A stretch of 64,000 bases of DNA from Anseranas semipalmata (lineage: Eukaryota; Chordata; Aves; Anseriformes; Anseranatidae). Within the stretch, counting starts at the first letter, position 1. Every line of letters begins with the position of its first letter. This document shows positions 41,831 to 57,050 of the stretch, piece after piece. The DNA is taken from assembly GCA_013399115.1 (NCBI GenBank), contig VXAA01002999.1, positions 310,001 to 374,000 on the forward strand. The letters are read 5' to 3'. The position numbers and the translations under genes are program-made. The notes beneath the pieces were generated by a model. It saw only the letters and a list, made by a program, of their open reading frames with translations. It was not told the DNA's origin and ran no database searches.

Positions 41831-44800
41831 CAGAATGTTGTTAAATGTCTTGCATGATAAATCAGCCATTAGATTATTCTCCCTTCATCTTGTGCAAGAC
41901 AAGAGACTCCGTGTCTCAGAACAGGCTCGGGGGTCCTGTATGGCTCACGTATGGCCCATCCTGGGCCCGCGCACCCTGCACATGCCCGGTGAGCCCAGAG
42001 CCCGACCCCGAGGTGGCAGCACGCAGTGCTCTTTGCTGTCTGAGCCACAGAGCAGAATTCGCATCCCCTGCCTGAATGGCTGTGCCCAGGCAGCCAGACC
42101 CGGGGTACAGCAGGCTTTGGTTTAATGTCCGGGACTGACCCTGGGTTAAGTTTCACTGCAGAGGATGCTGGAGATACCCATGGGCAGGCAAATACGCAGG
42201 AGCAGCCTCAGCTCTTCCCACAGTCCTCAAGGGAGAGTTCAGCTTCACTCCTCGCAGTGTCTGTTGATTCAGCCTAGCCATAGTTGAGTTCCTCTCAAGC
42301 TATTCCTATCACAGAGCAACTTCTCAGCTTTAGTAATCTCTCTCCCTCCCCTAATAGCTTACAGGGCAACATACCTGTCAATGCAGGATGCTGGGCAAGG
42401 CGCAAACACGAGCTCAGTCACAGCTTCCCTGAGACACCAGCAGCATTTTCAGCCTGCAGTGGGGCTCAGCAGCCTGAGAAAGGGCAGGGGATTCCTCGTG
42501 CCATGCCAGTGACAGGTAGCAGACCTGGCAAAGGAGGGTTTGAAACAAACATAGCAAAAGCAAGGCTTCCTCCTTTCAGTGGCCTCTGAACTGTCCCTGC
42601 TGTGCAGACTAGAGTATCACAACTGCCCCTGGCACTGCCCAGACCTGGACACCTACTTGAAGAAGGGTTAAAAACAAATGCCCACACAGCCTGGGGGGTT
42701 TGGGAACTGCACGTGTAGGAATTTCTTTCTGCTCTGTCTGGATCCAGATGATGGCCTGAAGCATGAGATTTAAATACCCCTGAATCAGTAGTGCAAACAT
42801 CAGCATTATTTACAGCCTCCTGTGAAAAGTATCACAGCAGCAGCCCCCCAGGCCACCTACTAGAGCACAGAGCATTACACCACCACTGAACAGGGTGCCA
42901 GGGAACAGCCTCCCCATGGCTAAGAGCCAAAGGGCATGAGACTGTCATCCATTTCCTATGTGACAACGGAAGAACTGTTTTTCTGTGACTCCATTTCCCC
43001 TCTATCGGATGGTAATGGTAATTATACCTCTCCTCAAAATGAGGAATAGCTGCTTGTGATGTGCTTAGATGTCACAGGGTTCAAAACGCACCCCTCAGAC
43101 CGTGGTATCTTACCCCCTTTCCATGCCCGGAGTCCGTGCTCTGGCACAGGTCAGGAGCAGGACAGCAGCTTCCCTAGGCAGCGAGCTTCAGCTGTTCTGA
43201 GGATCAGTGGATGTCCAGGCTTGGCCTCCAGAAAGAAAACAAACGCACAAGCCCGAGCTGTTTGAGCCACAGAGTAACCTAAGCACAGGCTGAGCTGAGC
43301 TACCAGAGGCAGTGCAGGTACAGTCCCACCACACCTGGGGCACAGCTGGCATGGAAAGGCATTACTGCTAAGGAGGTCTTTGCTAGGGTACGATGTAACT
43401 CAGTGCTCTGTACACTTAAAAAATAAATGACATTTAACCAGGGTCCATAAAAACTAAAACACATCAATCATAATTGTCTCATTATTATGATTTGCCAAAT
43501 GCCAGACCTGAGGTCGCATTGAGAGTCCTCCTTCTGCATTTCCTTCTCTGAACCTTTCGGCATTTCTGAGTTAATGATTAGAAATGATCAGAAACATTCA
43601 AGAGAAAATTTTCTCCGTATGTTATTCCCCAGGCACTAACTGGGCGCAGTGAAGCATGTGGTTTCAGCTGGCTTCTTCCTTGATATTGATCAGGAGACCA
43701 GCTGGAAATGTTTGGGCTGTTGGAGCTTTTCCACACACCCTGTGCATGAAGTCACTTGCCAAGCTTCCCTGTGCCTGGACACTCACATGTAGCACAAGTT
43801 TCCTTTCCACTTCTCCACCCAACCATGGGAAACCGAAGGGAACTTCATCCCCCCAGGGTTCGCTACACTTCCTTCTCATTTGATTGCATCTGGCAAACAG
43901 TTTCAAAACTGACTAGGAAAGGGCTGCCTCCACACACCTCATTGCCATGGGAGTCCCTGAAGGACTGCTGTTATGCACTGAATTTTGAAATCATTGAAAT
44001 AAGCCATTTCTGTTTACTTGAACCATTATTTTTCCTAGATTTTTCAGTTCATGAATATGTGTTGTCTAATTTGAAATGAAGAACTGTTTCCCTGTCTGCA
44101 GAACATTTGCAGAATGGGAAAGCAGTTCATGCTGAGAGCTCTGTTTATAATGCTTATTTATGAGATAATGCTACTGTGGCTGTATTTTTTCTGTTCTGCA
44201 TAATTTATATCAGCATTAAAACTGGTTATAGAAAAGATGAAAGAAAGGAGCAGGTAAAGTGTGTAGCTGACAGATGATTAATCCAGGTTAGTTAAGGAGC
44301 CAATATGAATTACACGTACCTGGTGCTGATGGGCTGAATGTGATGGGAGGGGAGCCTGAACACAGATAAGTCCTTCAAACAAAAGGGGATAAAAACAGTG
44401 CCTTGTTTGTGCCCCCATCTCAAGCTCAAAAAGCACCTGAACTCCTTGGGCCAGGCATTCCCCCCAGCCACAGCTGAACATAAGGTCAGTGAGGTAAAGG
44501 CTGGAGGCAGAAGGCACCCAGGAGGGAAACCCAGTCCGTGAGCAGCGAGCGGAACAGCTCCCAGCTGAATTCTGCTTGCCAGGAGACCCAGCTAACACCG
44601 CTGTTCCAGCGCGGCACTGGGACAGTCACTGTTTTACTTCCACTTTCCTTCTCCCGCTGTCTCCCCATGCCCCTGGTTGTCACTTGCAGGTGTCCTGCCA
44701 CTGGCTGACCGAGGTTGGCCAGCACCACCTGCACACTTGGGGCACTGCCCTCAGGTTGGATCTCCCCAAAAAATGGCAGTGCTGCCTTCTATTCTGGTCA

Positions 44801-45127
44801 GGCTTTCAGAGATCAGATATAAGCCAGAAATGCTATAAATGTCCATGAACCAGGAAAAATGGGAATATAGTAGTCTGAGGAAGGCAAAATGGAATAGAAA
44901 CCATTCATGAAGTAACGTCGGAGTCAGTCTCCCATGGATGCTTGAGAAATTCCAGGGGCCCAAAAGACATGCTCTCTGGGGTATTACACTTCTCTGCACA
45001 GCTCCTTCCAGGAGTTCATTACTGCTCTATACATTTTAGCACTTGTCTGCTAGGCTCTGAAACATTTCAAAGGGAAAGCAAGGCAGGCCAGACTCTTCTG
45101 TCAGAGTGCCCCGAGTGCTAACATTAG

Positions 45128-45655
<528 letters not shown>

Positions 45656-45736
45656 AGAGAAACACAAAAGATCCTACTTGATCTGTTTTTACTTAAATTT
45701 TGTGATGTCCCAGTGCCTGCCTTTTCTTATGTGCTC

Positions 45737-45742
45737 ATTAAA
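45737..45742 (+). promoter_or_regulatory. ATTAAA polyadenylation hexamer
   Basis: The hexamer ATTAAA lies 82 bp after the read-through stop of GSG1L. It is the most common variant of the vertebrate signal. Its meaning depends on the read-through isoform being real. Confidence 0.3.
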
Positions 45743-48700
45743 ACACAAGACTGCTAAGTCCTTATAAAATGCATTTGATTCGTAGGAATTCATAAGAAGC
45801 TATGTTATAAATGCAAGCAGATTTTCCCTCCCTGAAAAAGGTAAAACTGTGGGGGTACAACAACTGTTACAGCCTTCCTTTCTCAGAGCATGTCACAGGC
45901 ACCTCCCTAAAGCCCTAGCAGTTGCTGAGACATTTCCCAGCCGCCACCAGGCTACACTGAAGTTGCCATCTTCCATACTTCCATGCTACAACCCATCCTG
46001 GGCTCCTCCTGAGCTCCTCCGCACAAAAATAGTGCATGTATCACACCGCACTGCTCTGTTCCTCTGCAGAAACACCCACACCGCCGCCCACGCTGCTGCC
46101 AGGGTCTTAGATTCACTTCAAATCCCACCTGAGCTCTGAAGGCCCGGAAACTCTCCTTTGCTCTGTCTACGAACATCACCCGTCAGTGCCCACCGCGGGC
46201 GGTGGCAGAGCCGGGTGGCCCTGCACAGCTCAGCAGGCGGTTGGCCCCCGTCACAGAGACAGAAGGGCCGTATTCAGCTCTTTCCTGGGCCTGGGAGCGC
46301 CCTCACCAGTGTGACAAGAATGGGACAACCAGGAAAACCTCTAACAGGCATTTTCTACTTGTTACAAAATATTTCCTGTCCTGCAGAGAAGAGCTGTCAC
46401 TCTCTTCTGCCACCCACCCCCTACATATTCTTGCTGGCACCCCCCAGTAGTGCCACCTCCTCCTCTGTATGGAGAAGGGTAGAGGGGCAGAGGTACAAAC
46501 AGCCTGCACAGAGTCTTAGCACATGCACTGGTCCTCCCCTTCACATACATTGCTCACCTCCCGCACACTCTTTGGCCTCCTGTGTAATTCCATATTCGGT
46601 CCATGGCACGCTAATCATGCCTTCCCTTCCCTTCCACTGCACTTCTATACACACAAAAGTCATTGCCCATACACTTACACGTATCAGCACCAATCTCCAC
46701 CTCACTACTTGCTCATCACAACCACCTGTAACATACCAGTTACTCTCCTTTCTCAAGAACGCTCTGATCAGCCCACTGCCAGACAGGCTCTGTGCCCTGG
46801 CCATTACCACCCAGCTTTCTTTTCTTGCTTTTACCAAAAGCAGTCAACCACACCTTGTGCTTGTCACATGTGTGGTTTACAATGTGCCTGAGAAGACAGC
46901 TCACACGAGCTGCAGGAGCAATTGCGTTCGCTGGCAGCAGAGATGGGATGCAGATCAGCCATTCTGGAAGGTGCTGACGCATCATATAATATAAATTAGT
47001 TTATTGCATATGGAATAATTAATAAAAAGCGTAGAAAAGACCTTAGACTGCAGGGTCCTTCTGAAGGACACTGTGGGTTAATGACTAGGATATAGGTATG
47101 CCATATTAGAAAGTATGCTAATTTATTCTGAGTTCTGCTAGAGATGGCTCTGTGCTCTCTTTGTTAGCCCATGTGGCTACACTGGGGCACTTGCTGTCCT
47201 CCTTCTTTCACAAGAAGCTACAGGCTTTGCTTAAAATCACAGCATGTGAAGAACACAAAAACACTGACCTCAGACAGCAGGGAAGGTGTGAAAGACTCCT
47301 TAGGGGCACCTTCCTGGAACAAGGAGCTGATACGTACAGAGAATCCTCACTGAAAGCCAATTGTTAGAAGCAATGTAAATATATTTTGAGTGCAGAAAAC
47401 ACAGGGAGGATTCCTTCTTGTTCTCCTGACTGATGTGGCAGTTTCTCACTGGTGGGAGAGAGTGGCTGGGAAGCTTTGAGGAGACAGGAAATTTAGCATG
47501 ATCAGACACTTCAGCAGCAAATTGAGGAGTTCTCCTGAGCAGGAAGAACTAGAGACCTTCCTGCTTATAACTTTGCTTTGGTTAGCCAACCTTACCTAAT
47601 AGTCTCTGCTGTTGCAACGGTTCCTCTGCCAAATTCCAAATTTTCAATCTACGTTTCAGACAATCTGGAAGGATCAAAGAAATGATTCAACCAACCATGA
47701 CTTCCCTAATTTTGCATTTAGAGATGACAGTGAGTTTTTAAAAATTCTTTATGTGAAAAAAATATATACACAGTGAAGGGGAAATGGTCACCATGTGCCT
47801 CAGGGGAAACACAGTGAGGGGGAAATAACTGAATTACTGTACTGAGAATTGCAGATGTGAGACCAGCAGAATTGTAAGCAACAGAATATGTTGCGCCATA
47901 TTGGGAAATGCTAAGGAAACTTGATAAAATGTCACTGCTGTCCTTTCTGAAATAGTAAATAGCAAAACAAACAAAATAATTAATTGCATAGAGGATTGTA
48001 ACCCTCTTTACCCCACATGTGTATTGTGTGGTTTGATTTTAACTCTTCTTGCACTCTCCATACTATGCAAACTCACCATGCCCAAGACAAAAGACAGGTC
48101 CCACCTTGGCCAGTATAAATCCACATGTTCTTTAACTCTCCTTTTATACATATCACTCAAAACAAGCTCCGTACTAGGCAACATACGTACGGAACAGCCT
48201 GTTCCTTGTGCTTGCTCTGTATTACAGGTCAGAGATGCCCTGAGTTTACTATTTTTGTCTCTACCACTTGCTCTATGACAGGACTGTGTATTTTATTCTG
48301 TCCTTTCAGCTTCCTTGCTCATTTTGAGTTTGCATGAACAATGCACTCATGGGTCACACCCTCCACTCTCCTTTACACACACCTGACAAACACAGCCCAA
48401 GCGTGCAGCATTCCCAAACTGACATCCCACGTGCTTATAACTGCCGCAGCAGACAGAGAAAGGTCCCGCAATGACTGCTGAAATGAAACTGCTCCTTTTG
48501 ATAAAGGTAGCCAAGCATACACATTTGCATGGCACATATCCTCTTCCCGTCCATGCGATGGAGACATGGACCCCCAAACCATGCATGTACCCTCAGCGCG
48601 ACTCTCGCAGAGCTCGCACCTCTCATGCGGAATACATCTGTGCCGTGGCCCTGCAGCGTGATGCTCCACGGGCCTCTCGGCAAACACATCAGCTACCAAT

Positions 48701-51700
48701 GTCTTGTGTTTCTGGGCTGATAATTACAGCATTCTTACACTGTTGTTGATATTTGATCTTATATTCACTGTCAACTAATGTACTTCATGACTGTGATATT
48801 CTTATTTTTATTTTGCATTATTTTAATTGTCATGTCTGAATATGTAAAGAGAAGTCCTGAGACAGCATTACTATGGGATCGTTTTAGAGATCTAAAGCTG
48901 TGCAGCATTACAGGAACTTTTTCTCAAGCTAGCATACTCATGGTCAGCATCACCTGGGTACACTCTGTGAATGCAGGGTGCTGCGAGCATTGATTAGCAG
49001 CACCGTATTTCTAGATCCTCTGCATCACCAAGGAAGTGCCAGCAGTTCCAGCAAGCCCATGACTTCCTCTAGCTCTGATCTTCCTTTGCACAGATAGAAA
49101 ATGACTTAGATTTTCCTTCCTTCCTGTGCATATATCCAGGGATACTTCACCTTCCCTCCTACTCCTACACCTCCACGTTCCTTTTCAAATCATATAGATA
49201 AAACCCTCCAGCCTTTCTTCCTTCCACTTACTTTGTACACATCACTACCCTCTTCTTTGCATGTTTCTCTATCTCAGTACACATTCAGCATCCACTGTAC
49301 ACATGCAACATGAATAGTATTGAAAAGACAGTGCAATGGGCAGTTTTCTAAGAGGAATATATTTTTTGGTGGAAGTTAAAGCTTTAATATCAGTCTCCAC
49401 AGATGCAGTTCATCTGGGAGACAGGGAAAAAAAGTGTTGGCCCCATTTTGCCTGAAGTAAATTTTTTGTTGGAGCATGTATCTATGGGCCCCTGGTCCCA
49501 GAGAAGATATTTGTTTTATGAGAAAAAAAAAAAAAAGACAATAAAACACCACTGATCTTGCATGTACTTTGTCAAACATCACTGTATTTCATTTAATTTT
49601 AACCACATGTATCTGCATCACCTTTTCTCAAGGACTCCTTAAGACCCCAGCTGGAGATTCACTAGCGACGTATTAGATGAAAGAGCTGTGATGTTCCCTC
49701 GATGGCTCCCATTTAAGAAGTGTGCACCATGTTCACCACCTGTGCAGGGGGGACATGCAGGGGATGAGCCACATCACCACATGGCTTACCGTCCTGACCC
49801 CTCCTCCCCATCAGCTCACCCCATCCCCTCCACGAGCATGTGAGCCTCACACACTGCGTTACTGCTGCTTGTTAACATCAGTATCCACACCATAAGAACT
49901 GCCTCAGCTGTGCTGAACATAGGAAAGACCTTCAAAGCCACAGGGAGGAAGATGTGGGGTGAGGGAATATAGAGGCTTTGGATGAGAATAAGGGAGAACC
50001 GAAGCACAGGGTCAGGGATAGGGGGTCTGAAAGGGTGGAAGTCAAATTCAGGTGAGCTTTTCATGGAGAGTCACTACCCAAGCAAGGAATAAGAAGCTAT
50101 TGAAATGATATGAGTAAACCTGAATTAGCCACTGACCTCTTTTACTGCTGGCAAGAGGAGGAAGAGTAGCAGCTTTTGAAAACGCAGTCTGGTCAGGCAG
50201 TGTGAGGCCAGGGGTGCTGAGTCCCACCGGAACTGTAGCCACTGCAGATGGAGTAAGGAGGTCAGCCCATGCTGGCACTGGTGGGAGAGGGAACCCTAGA
50301 GATCAGCACAGCCCTGTCGCCAGTCTCATAGCCAGCCTTTTGCTCCCTGTGAAGTAAATCTCACTTGCTATCGACTGTTAAGCCAGCATACAAATTTATC
50401 AAGCAAATCTGGAAAGTTCAACCTTCCACAGTTAACTCATCCATAGCACAGTATTTGCCAACTTGCAGCTGTCCATCAAAACCCATTGTGGCACTGAGCT
50501 GTGTTCACAGCATTTTTCTTGCTGACTGAGCCCTTACTCTGATCTGCAAAACCAATGAAACATCAGGCAGATGTTACTGGTGAAATTCTAACTTGAACTG
50601 AGTACAAATTGACATTGACACCAGTGCAGCCAAACTGTCTCTGCAGGGCTAGAAAATGTAGTTTTGAAATGCGAGGAGAAGTCTGAAACAGACGTCAGGA
50701 CCAAAACTATTACTGCAGAAGTAATAAATCAGGACTGTTCCTGACCCTTTGAGAATCAGAACTTTTCAAGTCATTATTTATATGCACTATTTTTTACTTT
50801 TTGTGCATTTCTTTAATGTACCTTAATCAGACCCTTCTTTCTCTAACTTTATTGTACTCGTATAAAAATGCCATGCAGATCATATTGTCCAAAGATATGC
50901 CAGACTCTTGCTCTGATTTCTTCCTTGGTCACCTAGATATTTGAACAGGTTTTAAGCTACTGACCTGCAGTACCTCCCCTTTACAGGGTCAGTATCTTGT
51001 CGTACGGACATCAATAAGAATTTCACATCTGACCTTTGATTAGCACACAAGGATGAGTATAACATTCTGCCTTGGATTTATTCTGTACTTTATTCTGCAA
51101 CACAGGAAGGTTTATCTGCAGAGCTGTTCCTTCTGGAAAATTACATGGACTGGCGTTTAAATGGTGTAGCACTAGCAACATACCCACTTCCAACACACAT
51201 GTACTGTACAATGCTGTTAGACGCTCTGATGCATCCTGAAAAGTGAAAGAATGGGAGAGACACAGCCCTGAGCCCCTCATTTCTATTCCCCATGGCCTCT
51301 TTACATAAGCTTTCCCCTGAGAGGGGCAAGGCCGATGGAACCGAGTCCTTCCTGAGACCATTACGATCACCATAATGGGCCTGGCTGGCTATAGATGGAG
51401 GAGCCCAGGTATGTTGTTCTCTTATTTATTTTGACCCTTCCATTTCTGTACATTTGGGAGCAGCCTTTGTTTCTGTTAAAGGTGCTACTTCTATATTCTC
51501 TTTTCCAGGACTGAGGAGGAGAGGGCTGAGGCTGGGGACCTGAGGTTACAGTGCCTCCATAGCTGCTCCCCAAATAGTAAGTGACCATGGCTCTGAATAT
51601 GTCCGGTACACAATGGCTTGTACTGTCCCCACAACCGGTTTCTTGGGGTTAAGAATAAGGTTTGGAGTAGGAAGCTCTGTAAACAGAGGTTCGTAACTTT

Positions 51701-53032
51701 CCCAGACAGTGTTGCCCAAACAATAATCAACTAGTATACAAACAATGCAAAATTCTCCAGGATTCAGGTTAGGATGTGCATATATCCTTTAATTTTATGC
51801 TATCTCAAGAAGCTGTGATTTCATAGTAGTTTAAAAATATGCTATAATTTACACCTGTATAACTTTCATTATCACTACCCTTTTTCATCTATATTTATCA
51901 CCACTTCATGATGATGCATGCTATTGAATATAAAAAATTATTGAAAGCAGCTTTGACAGACAATAACATTAGTATAATTAATGCCTTTTGTTTGCACTTC
52001 TATTAATCTTTATTCAGAAAGTTGTTATGCTTTTATTCCGCATTTGCAAAAAAAGTCTTACTTTAAGCTATGGGAATCAGTGGATCAATGTATGGCGCAA
52101 CACTGAAGGATGGCTCCTGTCCTATTCTGAATACTATACTTTTCCTTTACTCTCCAGGAAAGATGTTTTGTGTCTCCATCAATTTCCTTGCAAAGAAAGC
52201 AAGTGATTCTTCATTCAGCAGGAGGGAGAGTTGGGAAAGTGACTTGCTTGGCAGAGCTCTAAGATTAACTCTGCGCTAATAAAAATTGGAAACCTCATAG
52301 CATTTTGCTGCTTCTGTCTTGCTGAGATGCACATCTCAGCCACATCCTCACGGAAGCTTGGTGTCCACAACCCTAGTGATTAATGGTCCCGCTTCCTCAT
52401 CAGACCTGCTGGAACAGCTCTCCAAGTGGTCTCCACACAGGCATGCTAGTGTTAGCACTGCTCTCAGGCTTGTTTTGTCATCAGCTCAGTTGGTAACTCT
52501 TGTTCCTTGAAAATGTCATGGCAGTTCTAGAGCTTTCCACAGGCAGATCCACATCCTTCATTTTCACAGGCCTGGAAAAGTCTATTAGCGTGAAATTGAT
52601 CTGGGTCATATTTTGCAAGAAAACTCCCTACCTACCAAGCCACTGGCTAGTGCTCAAATGTGCTTATTTCATTATGAAGACTGCCCAAAGGTTTTTGTTT
52701 CAAAGAACAAATAACAATTCTTGACACCACGAGGTGTTCCAAAGAATAGAACCAAGTCTCTATTGGCCCTACGGCCAGCCCTGCCCGGTACTTCCCTTTA
52801 AAGGACATGCAGCTTACCTCAACAGCCGTGCTGACAGCTCTCTAAAAACAAAGTGCAAATGAGAAGTCAGGTATCCAAATCAGCTGGTGCGCTTCCTTCA
52901 ATGTGTTCATGTCAGTGTCTTGAATTGCAGGCAATTGCTTCTGAAAGCAAACAGGAAAAACTATGTCTACCATTAAACTATTAAGCAATAGAAGCAATAC
53001 TGGCATTATACAAAAGGTGTTTTCCAGGAGGT

Positions 53033-53430
53033 GTTCTCCTCCTGGAGAAGAGGAGGCTCAGGGGTGACCTTATCGCTCTCTACAGGTACCTTAAAGGAGG
53101 CTGTAGTGAGGCTGTAGTGAGGTAGGGATTGGCCTCTTCTCCCACGTGCCTGGTGACAGGACGAGGGGGAATGGGCTCAAGTTGCGTCAGGGGAGGTTTA
53201 GGTTGAATGTTAGGAAAAACTTCTTCACCGAAAGGGTAGTTAGGCATTGGAATGGGCTGCCCAGGGAAGTGGTTGAGTCACCATGCCTGGAGGTCTTTAA
53301 AAGACGTTTAGATGTTGAGCTTAGAGATATGGTTTAGTGTGGGCCTTGTTAGAGTTAGGTCAGAGGTTGGACTAGGTGATCTTGGAGGTCTCTTCCAACC
53401 TGAACAATTCTGTGATTCTGTGATTCTGTG
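53033..53430 (+). mobile_element. CR1 LINE, well-preserved 3' end
   Basis: A continuous 400-bp match to the avian CR1 3' region in the plus orientation: 'GGAGAAGAGGAGGCTCAGGG', 'GTGACCTTATCGCTCTCTAC', 'GGGGAGGTTTAGGTTGAATG', 'GGGCTGCCCAGGGAAGTGG', 'GGACTAGGTGATCTTGGAGG'. It ends in the tail ATTCTGTG repeated three times (about 53407-53430). An 11-bp unit, GCTGTAGTGAG-like, is duplicated inside it at about 53099-53120. The frame over 53146-53337 is still open ([20 protein letters not shown]), so this is one of the younger copies in the window. It is 5'-truncated and cannot move itself. Confidence 0.95.
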
Positions 53431-56400
53431 TTCTTTCAGCTAACCAGAGTTCAAGACAATGCTGTGTTCTTATTTGTAAAGACCATTATGGTGTTTCAGT
53501 TAAAAGAGACACAGAGTGGAGCAAGATCTGGATGGAAGAGAAAAGTCAGTAGGTGTGAAATTCAGGTGAAAAACAGAATTTCTGACCATCATCACACCTT
53601 GCTATTACAGGCATAGTTGCAAATCTAACATCATTCCCAAGTCACTAGAAGTTCCTTTTCTTTCCTCCTGCTAACTTATCCTCAAGCATTTCCCCAGAAC
53701 ATCCCAGTTCCCTTTTCCTGAGTAATACTTTAGAATAAACTTCAGCCCGTTTCCTTCATTTGACTGGCAGCAGGTTTACCTAGTGATGTACAATAGCTAC
53801 AGAACTGTCACTCAGCCTTTTCTTGACGATATGGCCAAAATCATCCCAAAAGCTATACAAGAGTCCATTCACATTTGTGTTAAATCCAATGGCAAAAGTG
53901 GGATTAACCTTAATTCTGGGACCTCACAGAGTGGAAGATTCACTGTACAGATCTGTTTCCCTGGACCTGTTAATAAATCTCATGATAAGTTAACTTCAGA
54001 AGTGAATTAATAGTAGAGAAGCGTTAATGGCAGGAGCACAACACAAGAAGTGCCTTGCTAAAGTCAGACCAGCCACAAAGGTGATGTTGGTTATCCAGGG
54101 GCCTGCTTATATGAAAGAAGAGGACGTATCACTTAGAACAGCCCAAGTCCTCTGCGTTGGTCAACTCACGAACTGCATTACACTAGCAGGGGAAATGCCA
54201 TCAGAGTCTTGTATTTGAACTCTTCACACAGAGGTTGTCTTGTACCAGTAGGACACAAGGAGGTGTAACCAGAAGTTATTTCCTGCTGCTCACTTCAACT
54301 GGCATTTCATTCCCTGGAGGACTTGCCAGCTGGCCTCACTTAGAAATGCTCCAAGGTTGTTCTAATTTGAACCAAACAGCGTATCAAGAAGATTCACTCA
54401 TCTTCAGATACCATTCTTTTTCCTGTCCTTCCACGATGACAAAATCAAACATCTGGTCCTTGTTGAGAACTAAGGGTCTTTATTGAGTGCCGCTGTAGAG
54501 CAAAACGCTGAAACATTTACATGAAAGATTAAAAGGACAAGGCTGAGCAATCGTAGCAGACAAACACCCCCTGGACATGTAACTTTAGAAAAGAGAATAT
54601 TAAAAGTTTGAGAACAGCCCAGGAGAAGTGTGAGAGTGCAGGTAGCACAGTGGGCCATAGGACAGGCCAGGACCAGGGCCTCAGGGATCTCAGGTTCCTC
54701 TGCTAGGAGACTAAGCTGTCAGCTTTGAAAAGTAGCCTTTAATTATAAATCTCTCAGAAGCTTGATTCCAGAGGAGTCTTGATCAGGGTAGTGCAATAGC
54801 CAGTCTTAATAATTATACATTAAACTAAGTAATGTCCATCACTAAACTGTTATTTTCCTTTAACAGGGTTTAAACTTACCTGAGCTGGGCTAAGAACAGC
54901 ATCAGGGAGCTCTAGCTATAAACTGACATCCTCTGCTCTCCCAGAGCTGGATTCCTCTGCAAAAATATGGTGCTGGCACTTATACATCTAATAACCCCAG
55001 CCACATTTTGTTCATACAAAACTTACCATTTCCACTGCAAATGTCTAAACACTCTTAGTAGCCTATTTGCTGTCTCTTTTGACCTTGCAGGTCTCAACTT
55101 TTTCTATCAGATGTGCAGGGGTGGGAGATCTCAATGCACTGTTTGGGCCGTTGCTATGCAAAAATGATACAAGTTTCACATCGGGATTTTTGTTTTGTTT
55201 TGTTCTGCGGCTATTTGTGACCAAGAAATGCTCACTGTTATTACACTCCAGACACCACTTATACCTGATTTCAGACATCTGTATGTTCATGTCACTTCCA
55301 ATCCCCCTCCAGTCTTCTCCCCCCACTAGGCATTAATATAATGAGCCTGCTGCTTAGGTCAATGTGCTAGGGGTCCACAGGGCAGATGGGAGAGGTACAG
55401 AGAACAGATGTAGAACAAGGGATAAGAGAGCGGCAGGAGAAACGTCACAAAGGACAAGGAGGGATGGTTACAGTGGCAAAGCTAAAGAGGAGACAGGTAG
55501 CTCAGAAGGGCCATGAGCTTAGCAGGAATTAGCACATTCTCCATTTTATTGCTTACTCTCTGTGGCAAAAAGCCTTGGTTGCTATTTGAGGCAGATTAAC
55601 CCAGGGTCCAGGACACCACCTTTTCTTGTAGAAAACTGAAAGACTATTCAAAATGAATTCAGCAATAAAATAAGATAGTCACTGTTTTGGCAGTGTGGGT
55701 GTTTTAGGAGGGTCACCTGACTGAGAGGAGGCCTTGAAAGAAAAAAAAACATTTTATTCTCATATCATCACCTGCAGGCATTTCCCCTGGGTCCATCCCA
55801 CGGCTCTTCCACCATCCTCCCACCCCTGGCTGTCTACAGTAAGATTTATGCAACCAGCCCCTCAGTGCTTCAATTTAAAGCATGTTGTCATCTTTTTCTA
55901 TTCAAACAAGATCATCAGAAGCATTCTAGATTTAAAATATGGTAAGAATGATTCATAAAAAAAGAAAATCTGCTGCTTTTTCTTGGTTGCAAGAGCCACA
56001 GAAGGAAGGTAGTGCTGGGTTTGCAGGAAACTTTCATATATCTCCAAATTCAGTGCTACAGAAAGTATATTGCACAAGCTCAGCTGGAGAGGGCAAGGCA
56101 CAGACGGTAGACAAGGTCACTCTAACAACAGGGAACATGCTTTATATGCTGAGCAGCACAGGGCTGGAAAAAGGCAGACAACTAGGGCTTGATGTGTTTG
56201 AAATGTTGCTCAAAGTTGAGTCAAGGATTCTCCTTGTGGAGGCACATGACAGCTGCAATCACCCTCCTATTTCATGTTACCATTGATTTCAACTCCAAGT
56301 CCTGCAATTGTTCCTGTAATTTATTCAGTTCATAGTGATTCACTACATAAAAACAGGTGAAAAAATCCCCTCTGATAAAGCACTATGGTTACAGACCTAA

Positions 56401-57027
56401 GATCGAGCCTTGCTATACTGAAAGCAATGGGAGTTTCACACCTGTCTTCAAACCCTTGCCCACTAGGGAACTCCAGAGTTATAGGTGTCAGTTCTGTCCT
56501 CACTTACCTCTGACGAAATCCAGGCTGATATTTTGCTTTAACAAACTTCAGATATCTTCTTAGGCCACCAGCTCCTCTGTTCCTGTGAGAAGCATGATGA
56601 TAAATGTAAATTCAGTCCCATGTTAAGCACTGGGGCCAGTGAAAACTGAAGGATGCAAAAGTAAAACAAAGTGATAGTTTATAATACTGGTTCTTTCTTC
56701 CAGTGCACTGGTGAATTGGGAAGTTTATTGTAGAAATTTCAATGAGATTAGTTAAGAAACTGATTTTCTGTCACACTCTTTTAAATGCCATCTTCCCATA
56801 AATGTGCCATTTCCTACAGATAATCCTGGACTTATGAAAAAGAAAATAAAACAAACACCAGCCCTGTCCAACACTGCTAAAGATATGAGATGAAGTATTT
56901 CAGATTGTATATGCACCCAAATAGCATTTCAGCTACTGTGCATATTATATTTCTCCCAGAATGTAGGCAGGGATTATTGTTCATTTAATGTTCAGATAGT
57001 CTTACACTACAAGATAGTTCAGGACAA

Positions 57028-57050
57028 ATATATATATGTGTGTGTGTGTG
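57028..57050. repeat. (TA)n(TG)n compound microsatellite
   Basis: TA units pass directly into TG units. Likely length-variable. Confidence 0.9.

Noticed and set aside
46158..46994. 278-codon plus-strand ORF
   Set aside because: It lies in G-poor, C/T-rich sequence where stop codons are rare. The protein is low in structure signals, rich in Ser, Pro, His and Thr, and resembles no family.
48373..48699. Overlapping ORFs on both strands
   Set aside because: Openness follows from the GC- and CpG-rich composition. No protein signature on either strand.
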